In this document: positions 40,772 through 50,227 of the stretch, in pieces
Numbering within the stretch: the first letter of the stretch is position 1
How the letters are laid out: the number at the start of each line of letters is the position of its first letter
DNA from: an uncultured Ignavibacteria bacterium
GTDB taxonomy: Bacteria; Bacteroidota; Ignavibacteria; Kapaibacteriales; UBA2268
Length of the DNA stretch: 64,000 nucleotides
Direction of reading: 5' to 3'
NCBI GenBank assembly: GCA_903862655.1
Contig: CAIOZA010000055.1
Span: forward strand, 62,001-126,000
Notes under the pieces: model-generated
Seen by the model: the letters and a program-made list of their open reading frames with translations, nothing else
What the model was told of the DNA's origin: nothing
Database searches by the model: none
Program-made: the position numbers and the translations under genes

Positions 40772-42160
40772 ATGCCAATTGAAATTGTTACATCTTCGAG
40801 TGATGGAGCTAAAATCAGAGTCATCGGTGTCGGTGGTGGTGGTTGCAATGCTATCAATAACATGGTTGACCGTGGATTGAATGGTGTGGACCTGATATCA
40901 ATTAACACAGACAAGCAAGCTCTGGATCATACTAAATCATTTATTTCCATCCAAATTGGTAAGGAAACGACGCAAGGCAAGGGTGCAGGTTCTGTCCCTG
41001 ATGTGGGGAAAAAATCTGCAGAGGAAAGTGTAGAAGAAATAAGGGAAAATTTAAAAGGTAGTGATATGATTTTTGTTACCTGTGGAATGGGTGGCGGTAC
41101 AGGTACCGGCGCTTCACCAGTAGTAGCAAAAATTGGTCAGGAGCTTGGAGCTTTAGTTGTTGGTATTGTCACCACTCCATTCAGCTGGGAAGGCCCTAAA
41201 CGTATTAATTATGCAAATGCCGGAATAACAGAATTGCGTCAGCATATTGATGCATTGATTGTGATTCCTAATCAGAAGTTAATTGAACATTCGAACAAAA
41301 ATCTCAAATTCTGCGAAGCCTATAAACAAGTGGATGAAATTCTTTATAATGCTACAAAGGGAATTGCTGATATCATTACTGACCATGGTTATGTAAACGT
41401 CGATTTTGCTGATGTGAAGACGGTTATGAAGGGTATGGGCGATGCTTTGATGGGCATTGGTGTTGCCAGCGGCGAAAACAGAGCAATCATTGCAACTGAA
41501 AATGCACTAAATTCACCGCTACTTGATGGTATATCTATCAAGGGTGCACAGGCAGCGTTAGTCAATATTAATGTTGGCGAGGATCTAAGCCTGAATGAAT
41601 TGAATGATGTTCTATCAAAGATTCAGGAATATGCCGGACCAGATGTTAACGTTATACATGGAGTTGTAATTAATCATGATCAAAATGATGAAATTATGGT
41701 CACTGTAGTTGCTACTGGGTTCGATAAACTGAAAACAGAAATTGTTGAAACTCCTGTCATCAAATCACAACCTTTTGGTGGATTAATTGACAAACAAGAA
41801 CGCGAAACACAAACAGAAGCTTTTAAAGGTTTGGGGAGAAAAATTCCAAATAATCATTCAAAAACCACAGTTGGTCTGGGCAGTGGATTCGGTTCCTTTG
41901 GTAATAGTATAGCAAGTGCTCCAGCAAATAGTGATCAGTATAGTGCTTATGAAACGCCAGCCTATGAGAGAAGAAATCAATCTATAGCAGACATTCAGGT
42001 TGACAGCTTCAACAAGATGCCAATGATTGATAAATTCTCAGCTGAGGTCAGCACAAAGCCTTTCTTCGTTAATGACTCTGCTAAGAATGAACATAATGAG
42101 AAGGTTATCGAAACCATGGATTCAAGTAAGCCAGCGTTTCTCAGGCGTATTATGGACTAG
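40772..42160 (+). CDS. ftsZ: Cell division protein FtsZ
   Basis: FtsZ is the tubulin-like GTPase forming the division ring. The 462-residue protein carries [18 protein letters not shown], the tubulin signature [13 protein letters not shown], the T7 region and the NxDxxD-like segment [19 protein letters not shown] variable linker from about residue 330 ends in the conserved C-terminal peptide [10 protein letters not shown], which binds FtsA. The ribosome site is GGGGGGA before the ATG. A terminator follows, closing the ftsQAZ operon. Confidence 0.98.
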   Translation: MPIEIVTSSSDGAKIRVIGVGGGGCNAINNMVDRGLNGVDLISINTDKQALDHTKSFISIQIGKETTQGKGAGSVPDVGKKSAEESVEEIRENLKGSDMIFVTCGMGGGTGTGASPVVAKIGQELGALVVGIVTTPFSWEGPKRINYANAGITELRQHIDALIVIPNQKLIEHSNKNLKFCEAYKQVDEILYNATKGIADIITDHGYVNVDFADVKTVMKGMGDALMGIGVASGENRAIIATENALNSPLLDGISIKGAQAALVNINVGEDLSLNELNDVLSKIQEYAGPDVNVIHGVVINHDQNDEIMVTVVATGFDKLKTEIVETPVIKSQPFGGLIDKQERETQTEAFKGLGRKIPNNHSKTTVGLGSGFGSFGNSIASAPANSDQYSAYETPAYERRNQSIADIQVDSFNKMPMIDKFSAEVSTKPFFVNDSAKNEHNEKVIETMDSSKPAFLRRIMD

Positions 42161-42187
42161 CGGGGACAACAAGCAATATAGTCAAGC

Positions 42188-42212
42188 AAAAAGCCCCGGT
42201 AAGGGGCTTTTG
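42188..42212 (+). terminator. Rho-independent terminator of ftsZ
   Basis: AAAGCCCC and GGGGCTTT form a perfect eight-base stem with a five-base loop, followed by a short uridine run, about 30 bases past the ftsZ stop. Confidence 0.85.
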
Positions 42213-42267
42213 CAATTTTATTAAGCTTGAATAGTCAAACCAAATGTACAATTAAAGTGGGATAGAA

Positions 42268-42483
42268 ATGGGACTAACGACTTCTGATATCATACTCATT
42301 GTTTTCCTTGTTATTTATATCATTTTTACACTTGTAGCTTTGATAGATCTGATGAAAACAGAAATTAAACCTATAATCAAATTGATTTGGATACTTTCGT
42401 TCTTCTTCGCTCCATTTGGTTTTCTTTTTTATTATTTTATTGGCAAAAACCAAGATAAAATCGATGCAGAAGATAATCTCTAG
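42268..42483 (+). CDS. PLDc_N-domain small membrane protein
   Basis: A 71-residue protein with two hydrophobic helices (about 7-28 and 38-60) and the PLDc_N pattern LVALIDLMK...KLIWILSFFFAPFGFLFYYFIGK. The domain is found at the N-terminus of cardiolipin synthases and also in many stand-alone small membrane proteins of unknown role. No phospholipase D domain follows. A GTGGGATAG stretch precedes the ATG as a possible ribosome site. It is convergent with the M1 peptidase gene, ten bases away. Confidence 0.8.
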   Translation: MGLTTSDIILIVFLVIYIIFTLVALIDLMKTEIKPIIKLIWILSFFFAPFGFLFYYFIGKNQDKIDAEDNL

Positions 42484-42493
42484 TATATAAATT

Positions 42494-44770
42494 TTAATCC
42501 CAATCAATATAATCTACTTCGCATAGAACAGATTCTAGATCATTGAAGACTATTTTTTTAGGTTCTTCCGGTAATAAAGGTAAATCAAATTCAGCCTTCT
42601 CACCTGTGATGAATACTCTCAGGCGAACAATTCTGTCATCATCCAATACTACTTTGATTGGAACGAACATTCTAAATGTTGCGGGTACTTCTGTTTGCAA
42701 TACTTTGCATTTGACTTTAAATTTTCCGTCTGCGGTTTTTTCAGTTTTTGATGCAAACCCATATTTAGGAATTTTGTAATTATCCACCCATTGCTCAAAG
42801 AACCATGAAAAATCAAGATTAACTTTACTTTCTATTTTCTTCTGAAAATCTCTGGTTGATACACTCTTTAATCTATTTTCCTGATAGAATTCTTTTAAAA
42901 TTCCTAAAAATACATCTTCTTTCATTGTGTTTAAATCAAGAAACATATTTCTCAGCATATGTAAGACCCAGGCACCTTTGTTGTATGTAATTAGATAGTA
43001 ATCACCACCGGTAATACTTGCATTGTTCCTATACCCCAATGATATTGGTCCTGGTTCTATTCCATTTCCAAAAAATGATTTCCGTGTATTTAACAGTTCT
43101 TCCTTGTACTTCTGAAGAAAATTAAAGAATTTTTTGTTATCGTTAAGTGCCATTTGCATATACATCATTGATGAATATTCCGAAAATCCTTCACTCAACC
43201 ATTGATCATGATATGTTTTGAAATCAACAGCAATTCCCCACCATTGATGTCCAACTTCATGGGCACAGAACATTTCCTCTGAGCCATTATCCTCTCCATT
43301 TTCAAATGTAACTGTTGACAAATGAAGCATTCCGGGAAAAGCCTCTCCATGATAAGCAGGTAATTCAGTAACATAAAAACGCTTTGGAGGTATAGCACCA
43401 AATAGTTTTGTATAGAATTCCATACTCAATTGAATATCTTCAGCAACTTTTTCATGTTGTTCACTAGTAACATAAAGCACATCTATCGGTTGCATGTCTT
43501 TAGGTCTCACCTTATGTATATCATAGGGACCTAGATTAAAAGAAGCATTTCTTATTTTATATGAGGTAGTCCAATGTGAGTATTTTGTACCATCCAATTC
43601 CTTTTCTTCGACCAGGTCTCCTACACTAACAAACTCATAATTATCAGGGACAGTAAAACTAAGATCAAAATAGGCTAGTGCTTTGTAACCATAGGTTGGA
43701 TACCAGCCAATTGATGTTTTTAGAAAAACATAATCTCCGACTCGTGATATTATTTTACCGGAATATTCTAAATTCAAATAAAGACTATCATTTGTTTGGT
43801 AAAATTTCGGCAATTTTATCCAAAGAGTACTCCCGTCTTCAGGTTTATAAAAGGTTATTTGTTGATTATTAATAGTCGCTGATTTAATCTTGAGATCATG
43901 AATCAAATAAAATGGAAGCCATTGTACTTTATTGTCTAATATCTTTAAAGATATCGTTGCGTCAGCCTGAAAAAGTAATCCTGATGTTAAAGTTGAAATT
44001 ATTGTTGTACTAATCTTATACTTCTCAATATCTATTTGATCTGTAGAGTGAAAAAGATCGTTTCCTGGTTCATAAGAACTTGACAAGTGAAATTGACAGA
44101 TTGTTTCCGGGTAACTAGCTATACCTGCTTTCCATTCAACAGTTTCGAGTGTAATTTCTTCTGGTTCAAATGGATCAACTCCATAAGCCAGTTCACCATA
44201 TTTGTTGGTTTCAATATATGAATAGAATGAGATGCTGTCACAATCATCCAATAAAGGTTTTGAAATTGTCGATGTGAGGTACTCCTTATTTTTACTCAAG
44301 GTAACATATAAAAACTGATTAAAAACTTTTGTGGCATTATTAATTTTATCTGAAATGATCTTTGTTCCTATTTGTTGAAGCTCATCAAAAGTACTGTCTG
44401 CAAAAAAGAAAGCCATTGAACTAAAGTTAGTCATAATCTGTTTTGTTTTTAATAACCTATTCAGTTGATCGCTTTCTACTTTAGTTGGCGGTACGAAGTT
44501 AAATGTACCGCTACCAATAAAAACAGCAAAACGTACTTTTTTATTTATTGGTTTTAGAAAGAAAATTACACCTGAATCCAGACTGAATGAGCCGGCATCT
44601 TTCATTAGTGTATAATCTTTAATATAATAGATATTATTATTGTCAATTGCCAGGTCTTTGACTTCATTCATCATTTGTTTGTAATCACTATATGGTTGGT
44701 TTGCATACGAGAAGGAACAAACAATTGAGAAAATAAGTACAGTAATTGAAAAATTTAAATATCTGCTCAT
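42494..44770 (-). CDS. Exported M1-family metallo-aminopeptidase
   Basis: A 758-residue zinc peptidase. A signal peptide (YLNFSITVLIFSIVCSFSYA) leads into an unusually divergent N-terminal region and then the M1 domain, with zinc motif HEVGH (His504, Glu505, His508) and the third ligand Glu527 in WLSEGFSEY at the canonical 18-residue spacing. A GxMEN-like exopeptidase motif is only loosely matched by AFPGMLHL, so strict aminopeptidase specificity is uncertain. The C-terminal part has WFEQWVDNYKIPKYGF, as in many Bacteroidota M1 proteins. No T9SS tail is present, so it is probably periplasmic. It is separated from the upstream Rrf2 gene by a terminator and so is transcribed alone. Confidence 0.9.
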   Translation of the reverse strand: MSRYLNFSITVLIFSIVCSFSYANQPYSDYKQMMNEVKDLAIDNNNIYYIKDYTLMKDAGSFSLDSGVIFFLKPINKKVRFAVFIGSGTFNFVPPTKVESDQLNRLLKTKQIMTNFSSMAFFFADSTFDELQQIGTKIISDKINNATKVFNQFLYVTLSKNKEYLTSTISKPLLDDCDSISFYSYIETNKYGELAYGVDPFEPEEITLETVEWKAGIASYPETICQFHLSSSYEPGNDLFHSTDQIDIEKYKISTTIISTLTSGLLFQADATISLKILDNKVQWLPFYLIHDLKIKSATINNQQITFYKPEDGSTLWIKLPKFYQTNDSLYLNLEYSGKIISRVGDYVFLKTSIGWYPTYGYKALAYFDLSFTVPDNYEFVSVGDLVEEKELDGTKYSHWTTSYKIRNASFNLGPYDIHKVRPKDMQPIDVLYVTSEQHEKVAEDIQLSMEFYTKLFGAIPPKRFYVTELPAYHGEAFPGMLHLSTVTFENGEDNGSEEMFCAHEVGHQWWGIAVDFKTYHDQWLSEGFSEYSSMMYMQMALNDNKKFFNFLQKYKEELLNTRKSFFGNGIEPGPISLGYRNNASITGGDYYLITYNKGAWVLHMLRNMFLDLNTMKEDVFLGILKEFYQENRLKSVSTRDFQKKIESKVNLDFSWFFEQWVDNYKIPKYGFASKTEKTADGKFKVKCKVLQTEVPATFRMFVPIKVVLDDDRIVRLRVFITGEKAEFDLPLLPEEPKKIVFNDLESVLCEVDYIDWD

Positions 44771-44880
44771 GATCTAAAACCTTGTATGTTAATATTTGTT
44801 TAAAATCAAACTGATACCGAACCGAAATATTATTTTTTATCAATTTACTAAAAAAAAATTCTTTTTTCAAAATAAGGGTA

Positions 44881-44904
44881 TTAAAAAACCCGGCTGATAC
44901 CGGG
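44881..44904 (-). terminator. Rho-independent terminator of the Rrf2-type gene
   Basis: On the minus strand CCCGG pairs with CCGGG around a six-base loop and is followed by six uridines, 35 bases past the stop codon of the Rrf2-type gene. Confidence 0.8.
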
Positions 44905-44938
44905 AAATTAATTGCTTTTATTAGGATTGTTATTTTTT

Positions 44939-45385
44939 CTATAAAATATCAAATTTCAGATTCCCAATTTTTTTCTCAGCTGAGTCTTTCAGTTCAGCGA
45001 GTGTGAATTCTGTCAACATTTTGAAAGCCTCGTCTCTCAGATGTCCCCATTTATTGTGAAGTGGGCATGGGTTGTCGGGTGAACAACCTGGGAATCCTAG
45101 AACACATTTCTCAAATACACCTAACCCATCAATAGTTTCAACTATTTGAATCAATCTGATTTCAGATGGATCTTTGGCAAGAAAAAAACCACCGGTTTTT
45201 CCTTTTTTCGAACCAACAATTCCGGTTTCAGTAAGTTTTTGAAGAACTTTCGAAATAAATTCCTTTGGCAGTTGCAATTCCTTAGAAATATCTCTGGCAC
45301 TGAGAAATTCGTCTTTTGGTTTGATTGATAAAAATAATACAGCTTGAAGAGCCAATTCGCATTTCTTTGAAAATATTACTGTCAT
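44939..45385 (-). CDS. Rrf2-family regulator with IscR-like iron-sulfur ligands
   Basis: A 148-residue winged-helix transcription factor. The DNA-binding half shows LSARDISKELQLPKEFISKVLQKLTETGIVGSKKGKTGGFFLA, the Rrf2 signature. The C-terminal half has Cys94, Cys101, Cys107 and His110 in KCVLGFPGCSPDNPCPLH, corresponding to the Cys3-His ligand set of IscR-type [2Fe-2S] regulators. It is therefore likely an iron-sulfur or redox/NO sensor. No isc, suf or nitric-oxide genes are nearby, so its targets are elsewhere. A direct repeat straddles its start codon. The gene has its own terminator. Confidence 0.9.
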   Translation of the reverse strand: MTVIFSKKCELALQAVLFLSIKPKDEFLSARDISKELQLPKEFISKVLQKLTETGIVGSKKGKTGGFFLAKDPSEIRLIQIVETIDGLGVFEKCVLGFPGCSPDNPCPLHNKWGHLRDEAFKMLTEFTLAELKDSAEKKIGNLKFDIL

Positions 45386-45397
45386 AATATTACTGTT
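45372..45397. repeat. Direct repeat across the Rrf2-type start codon
   Basis: The 11-mer AATATTACTGT occurs twice, 14 bases apart, the first copy overlapping the start codon of the Rrf2-type gene and the second just upstream. It could be an autoregulatory operator or chance in AT-rich DNA. Confidence 0.3.
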
Positions 45398-45567
45398 ATA
45401 ATTTGAAAAATTAATTCATATTGTTTTAATAAATCAATTTAAATAATTCCAATAAAATTTCAAACTTAATTACAGATTATTTTGTCTTTAATTGAATGTT
45501 TTTCTAATTGTTCTTGGTTAATTACGTCATTAACTATCTTAAATATAAAAATACTCTTAGTTTTTTG

Positions 45568-45575
45568 TATTTTTG
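45568..45575 (+). promoter_or_regulatory. Probable lepA promoter -7 element (TATTTTTG)
   Basis: A TAnnTTTG match 36 bases before the lepA start codon, in the 226-base divergent gap between the Rrf2-type gene and lepA. Confidence 0.5.
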
Positions 45576-45611
45576 TAATCTATAATATTTTCAAACCGAT
45601 TTTTTGAATGA

Positions 45612-47414
45612 ATGAATAACTTTAGAAATTTTAGTATTATCGCTCATATTGACCACGGCAAGTCAACTTTAGCTGACAGACTACTTGAACGAACCGGCAG
45701 GGTTACAGAACGTGAAATGGTTATGAACCAAATCCTCGACGATAATCCACTCGAGCAGGAGAGAGGCATAACCATAAAACTTCATGCAATTCAAATGAAT
45801 TATATTGCTAAGGATAAGTCAGAATATATCTTGAACCTGATAGACACTCCAGGGCATGTTGATTTTACTTATGAAGTCTCAAGATCACTTGCCGCCTGCG
45901 AAGGTGCCTTACTTATCGTAGATGCCACTCAGGGAGTTGAAGCTCAAACTATTAGTAATTTGTACTTGGCAATAGAAGCCGGCCTTGAAATAATTCCAAT
46001 ATTGAATAAAATCGATCTTCCTAGTGCGGAAACAAAGATTGAAGATGTAAAACATCAGATAATAGATTTGATTGGATGCAAGGAAGAAGATATTCTAATG
46101 GTTTCGGCTAAGCAAGGTTTAGGTATTGATGAAGTCCTAGAAGCTATTGTCAAACGTATCCCTTGTCCAAAAGGAGATCCGGATGCTCCACTGAGAGCTT
46201 TAATCTTCGATTCCATTTTTGATTCATACCGTGGTGTGATAGTCAATATCCGAGTTTTTGACGGCACATTGAAAGAAAAGGATAAAATCCTCTTCATGGC
46301 AACAGGTATGAGCTATGAAGCTGAGGAATGTGGTGTTTTATATATGAAGCGAAGCCGTACCGGAGTGCTCAAAGCCGGTGATGTTGGTTATTTTATCCCA
46401 AATATAAAGACTTTGCAGGACACCAAAGTTGGAGATACAATTACTCTTTTGCATAAACCGTGCGAAAAGGCAATTGAAGGATTCAAGATTGTCAAACCTA
46501 TGGTTTACAGTGGAATATATCCTGCAAGTGCTGATGATTTCGAATCTCTTCGTGAGGCTTTGGCTAAACTACTTTTAAATGATTCTTCTATAACCTATGA
46601 ACCGGAAACATCAAGTGCATTAGGTTTTGGTTTCAGATGCGGTTTTCTCGGACTACTCCACATGGAAATTGTTCAGGAGAGATTAGAGCGTGAATTTGAT
46701 CAGAACATTGTTACAACAGTTCCAAACGTTCGTTATAATGTAGTCAAAACAAATGGGGAAGAATACTTTATTGAGAATCCTGCTCAGCTTCCTCCTACTA
46801 CAAATATCAGCGAAATTCAGGAACCTTATATAAGAGCACAGATTATTACTCCTACAGAGTATATTGGCAATGTTATGAAGCTTTGTATGGATAGACGCGG
46901 TATCATGAAAAATACCACTTATCTGTCTGCTGACCGCGTTGACCTACATTTTGAGTTACCATTAGCAGAAGTTATTTTTGACTTTTATGATAAATTAAAA
47001 TCGACAAGCCGTGGTTATGCTTCTCTTGATTATGAATACCTGGACTTTAGACCTGAGGACTTGGTTAGGCTCGATATCCTTTTTAACGGAGAACAGGTTG
47101 ATGCTTTATCGACAATTGTTCACCGCTCAAAGTCATTTTATTTGGGACAGAAACTATGTTCGAAACTCAAAGAACTTATCCCAAGACAGATGTTCGAAGT
47201 CGCTATCCAGTCTGCTATTGGATCGAGAATAATATCCAGAACCAACATACAGGCTATGAGAAAAAATGTTCTTGCCAAATGTTATGGTGGTGATATCTCA
47301 AGAAAAAGAAAGCTTCTTGAGAAACAAAAAGAGGGTAAGAAACGTATGAAACAAGTAGGCAGGGTCGAAATTCCTCAAGAAGCTTTCCTTGCTGTTCTCA
47401 GTATTGATGATTAA
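45612..47414 (+). CDS. lepA: Elongation factor 4 (LepA)
   Basis: LepA is a ribosome-associated GTPase linked to 30S assembly and translation under stress. The 600-residue protein has G1 [14 protein letters not shown], switch I with [30 protein letters not shown], and the LepA-specific C-terminal domain ([37 protein letters not shown]). Full-length and intact. An out-of-frame ATG four bases upstream stops after three codons. It is followed 35 bases later by lepB, the classical pairing. Confidence 0.98.
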   Translation: MNNFRNFSIIAHIDHGKSTLADRLLERTGRVTEREMVMNQILDDNPLEQERGITIKLHAIQMNYIAKDKSEYILNLIDTPGHVDFTYEVSRSLAACEGALLIVDATQGVEAQTISNLYLAIEAGLEIIPILNKIDLPSAETKIEDVKHQIIDLIGCKEEDILMVSAKQGLGIDEVLEAIVKRIPCPKGDPDAPLRALIFDSIFDSYRGVIVNIRVFDGTLKEKDKILFMATGMSYEAEECGVLYMKRSRTGVLKAGDVGYFIPNIKTLQDTKVGDTITLLHKPCEKAIEGFKIVKPMVYSGIYPASADDFESLREALAKLLLNDSSITYEPETSSALGFGFRCGFLGLLHMEIVQERLEREFDQNIVTTVPNVRYNVVKTNGEEYFIENPAQLPPTTNISEIQEPYIRAQIITPTEYIGNVMKLCMDRRGIMKNTTYLSADRVDLHFELPLAEVIFDFYDKLKSTSRGYASLDYEYLDFRPEDLVRLDILFNGEQVDALSTIVHRSKSFYLGQKLCSKLKELIPRQMFEVAIQSAIGSRIISRTNIQAMRKNVLAKCYGGDISRKRKLLEKQKEGKKRMKQVGRVEIPQEAFLAVLSIDD

Positions 47415-47449
47415 TCATTTATAAACAATTGTTATTAACCGGAAACCAA

Positions 47450-48493
47450 ATGAAATCAAAAGATAATTCGAAAAAATCACAGTCAGAAGTTAAAGAACTT
47501 CAGGAAAAGATTAAGCAACTCAAATCAAAAACATTCAAGACTATGGAAGGTAATAATTTTGCTTCCAAATCTTGGAATTGGTATCGTAATAAAAAGAAGA
47601 TAGCTGATTTGGATAAACAAGTGCCAAAGTCCTTTGGCGAAGTTGTTAAATCTTGGTTCAACACTATTTTTGGTGCAATTTTAGTTGTTATGATACTAAA
47701 TGGTATTTTGATTGCATCATTTGTTGTTCCAACCGGATCAATGGAAAATACTGTCATGACCGGCGATTTCCTTTTTGTAAATAAACTTATATATGGTCCT
47801 TCAACACCACAGGTTATTCCATTTTTGAATATACCGTTACCATTTTATAAAACTCCCGGTCTCAAAGATCCAAAGCAGGGCGATGTAATTGTGTTCATTT
47901 TCCCTGGTAACAGAGATGAAGAAAAATCAAAAGATTTTCAATATTATCTTAAACGTTGCGTAGCTACAGCCGGAGATACCATTCAGGTGATTAACAAACG
48001 TGTTTTTGTGAACGGAGTTGAATTCGGGCTTCCTGAACATGGTCGTTATGAACCTTTTCAAAGAGAGACACAATATGACAAATTCAGAACTTTCCCGGTT
48101 GGAGCTGGATTTACACCCAACAATTACGGTCCTTTAAAAATACCTAAAAAAGGCGATGAAATCACACTCTCACCTCAAAACTGGAGACAGTGGGAAATGT
48201 TCATCAAGCGTGAAGGTCACTCAATAACATTTGATGGAACAAATGTTATCATTGATTCTAAACCTACAACAAAATATAATGTTCTACGCAACTATTGTTT
48301 TGGGATGGGTGACAATCGTGATAATTCACTCGATAGTCGGTTCTTTGGTTTTATTCCTTTTGAGAATGTTGTTGGTACTCCAATGATTGTTTATATGTCA
48401 TTGCCAGACAAAGATGAATTCGAGAGACCTTATACACTATTCGAAAGAATCTTGCACATGAGATTTGAAAGAATCGGTAAGATAATTCTTTAA
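47450..48493 (+). CDS. lepB: Signal peptidase I
   Basis: Type I signal peptidase removes signal peptides on the periplasmic side. The 347-residue protein has a charged cytoplasmic N-terminus, a membrane helix (FGAILVVMILNGILIASFVV, about 74-93), the catalytic Ser97 in VPTGSMENTV, the general base Lys168 in YLKRCVATAGD and box E GMGDNRDNSLDSRFFGFIP. The insertion between the serine and lysine boxes is typical of Bacteroidota enzymes. The start is the ATG after GGAAACCAA; an in-frame TTG seven codons earlier lacks a site. The stop codon overlaps the hemW start. Confidence 0.96.
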   Translation: MKSKDNSKKSQSEVKELQEKIKQLKSKTFKTMEGNNFASKSWNWYRNKKKIADLDKQVPKSFGEVVKSWFNTIFGAILVVMILNGILIASFVVPTGSMENTVMTGDFLFVNKLIYGPSTPQVIPFLNIPLPFYKTPGLKDPKQGDVIVFIFPGNRDEEKSKDFQYYLKRCVATAGDTIQVINKRVFVNGVEFGLPEHGRYEPFQRETQYDKFRTFPVGAGFTPNNYGPLKIPKKGDEITLSPQNWRQWEMFIKREGHSITFDGTNVIIDSKPTTKYNVLRNYCFGMGDNRDNSLDSRFFGFIPFENVVGTPMIVYMSLPDKDEFERPYTLFERILHMRFERIGKIIL

Positions 48494-49668
48494 TGGCTGG
48501 AATTTATATTCACGTACCTTTCTGTGTAAAAAAATGTCACTATTGTGACTTCTATTCTGAAGAACTACATAGCAACTTAAGAACAAATAGCCTTAGGGAA
48601 TCCCCTTTGGCTATTTCTGTTTTTGTAGAAAATCTTGTTAAAGAGATTGAACTGACCAATCAAAAATTAGATCGAGAGATTGAGATTAATACAATTTTCT
48701 TTGGTGGAGGAACTCCATCATTATTAAATTCTGAACAATTAGACACAATCGTTAATCAAATTCACAAATCATTTCATATAAATGAAAAAGCTGAATTTAC
48801 TCTGGAATGTAACCCCGGTACTACAACTAAAGAAAAAATCCGAAGCTTTATTAAACTGGGTGTCAATCGAATAAGTTTTGGAGTTCAGTCGTTTATAGAT
48901 AAAGAATTGGAATTTCTACAACGCATTCATTCTCCAGAAGAAGCCGAAAGATCAATTATTGATGCTAGAGAAGCAGGTTTAAATAATATTAGTCTCGACC
49001 TGATGTTTTCGATTCCGGGTCAAACAATTGAATCACTTGACTTTTCGCTTAATAAGGCAATATCTCTCCAACCGGAGCATATCTCTTCTTACAGCCTCAT
49101 TTATGAGCCTGGAACACCCCTTTACTATGACATGATGCAAAAAAAAATTAAAATCATTAATGATGAAGATGATGCATCTTTCTATGATTACACAATAAAT
49201 TTCCTAACTAAAGCCGGTTATGAGCAATACGAGGTATCGAATTTTGCAAAAGAAAAAAAGTACTGTCAACATAATCTGAATTACTGGAATGGTGGAGAGT
49301 ATATGGCTTTTGGACCTTCAGCTCATGGTTTTATGGATAATGTCAGATATTGGAATGTTCGTTCGCTCCAAATTTATAATACAAAACTTATAATGAACGA
49401 ATTGCCAATTGAGAATAGTGAAATACTTACTGATCCCGAATATTTCAGTGAAATTATCTTCCTTGGCTTACGTGCAAACGGAGTTAGCGTTGAATTTGTT
49501 AAAGTCAGATTTGGAATAGATATAATGCTGACTGCTGGAAAAATCATACAAGATTACATAAATTTAGGATTATTAATTTATGGTGACGATAAGTTGAGTA
49601 TGACAGTAAAGGGATATCCATTGTGCGACGAGATAATTTTAAATATTCTCAATCAGATAAAGATATAA
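48493..49668 (+). CDS. hemW: Radical SAM heme chaperone HemW
   Basis: HemW is a coproporphyrinogen-oxidase-like radical SAM protein that inserts heme in target proteins. The 391-residue protein has the cluster motif CVKKCHYCDFYS (Cys11, Cys15, Cys18), FFGGGTPSLL, ECNPGTTTKEKI, GVNRISFGVQSF, SLDLMFSIPGQT and the HemW C-terminal domain with HNLNYWNGGEYMAFGPSAHG. The missing extra cysteine of HemN after the core motif supports HemW over HemN. It overlaps lepB by one base and its end overlaps rsmD, on the other strand, by 20 bases. Confidence 0.93.
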   Translation: MAGIYIHVPFCVKKCHYCDFYSEELHSNLRTNSLRESPLAISVFVENLVKEIELTNQKLDREIEINTIFFGGGTPSLLNSEQLDTIVNQIHKSFHINEKAEFTLECNPGTTTKEKIRSFIKLGVNRISFGVQSFIDKELEFLQRIHSPEEAERSIIDAREAGLNNISLDLMFSIPGQTIESLDFSLNKAISLQPEHISSYSLIYEPGTPLYYDMMQKKIKIINDEDDASFYDYTINFLTKAGYEQYEVSNFAKEKKYCQHNLNYWNGGEYMAFGPSAHGFMDNVRYWNVRSLQIYNTKLIMNELPIENSEILTDPEYFSEIIFLGLRANGVSVEFVKVRFGIDIMLTAGKIIQDYINLGLLIYGDDKLSMTVKGYPLCDEIILNILNQIKI

Positions 49669-50227
49669 TCTCTCTTTGTATGAAAAGAACTTTGGTGCTG
49701 CCAAATTTTTTCTCCTGAACAAGCTTATAACCTTGAATTAAAGCTATTCCATCACCGATAGAACATTCAGCGACGATTATACCGCCTTCATTCAGGTATT
49801 CATTCTTGAGAATGTTTGCCGCTATTGGATTAACAAGAAGATCCTTGTAGGGTGGATCCATAAATATTACATCGAATTTTCTGGACTCTAGATCATTAAA
49901 CTCCTTAAAGAATTTTACTGCGTCCGACGAGATAATTTCAAATTCATTTCTTTCCAAAGAAAGTTGCTTTGCAACTGTTCCAATGTAATCGCATGATCGT
50001 CTGGTTTTATCTACAAATACACATTTTCTAGCTCCACGGCTCAAAGCTTCGAATCCAAGATTACCCGTACCGGCACAAATATCAGCTATAAGAGTATCTT
50101 CAAGTGAGATGAAATTAAATAAGATATTGAAAATGGTTTCTTTTGCTCCATCTGTCGTGGGTCTAACTCCCGGTGGAAGATTTGCATCAATTCTGCGTCC
50201 ACGGAATCTACCGCTGATTATTCTCAT
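49649..50227 (-). CDS. rsmD: 16S rRNA (guanine-966-N2) methyltransferase RsmD
   Basis: RsmD methylates G966 in helix 31 of 16S rRNA. The 192-residue Rossmann methyltransferase starts MRIISGRFRGRRI, has RPTTDGAKETIFNILF, the SAM loop IADICAGTGNLGFEALSRGA and catalytic motif IV FMDPPYKDLL. Length is typical. Its start codon overlaps the stop of the upstream PilM-like gene (TGATG), so the two are co-translated. The coaD gene that often sits beside rsmD is not present. Confidence 0.95.
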   Translation of the reverse strand: MRIISGRFRGRRIDANLPPGVRPTTDGAKETIFNILFNFISLEDTLIADICAGTGNLGFEALSRGARKCVFVDKTRRSCDYIGTVAKQLSLERNEFEIISSDAVKFFKEFNDLESRKFDVIFMDPPYKDLLVNPIAANILKNEYLNEGGIIVAECSIGDGIALIQGYKLVQEKKFGSTKVLFIQREIISLSD

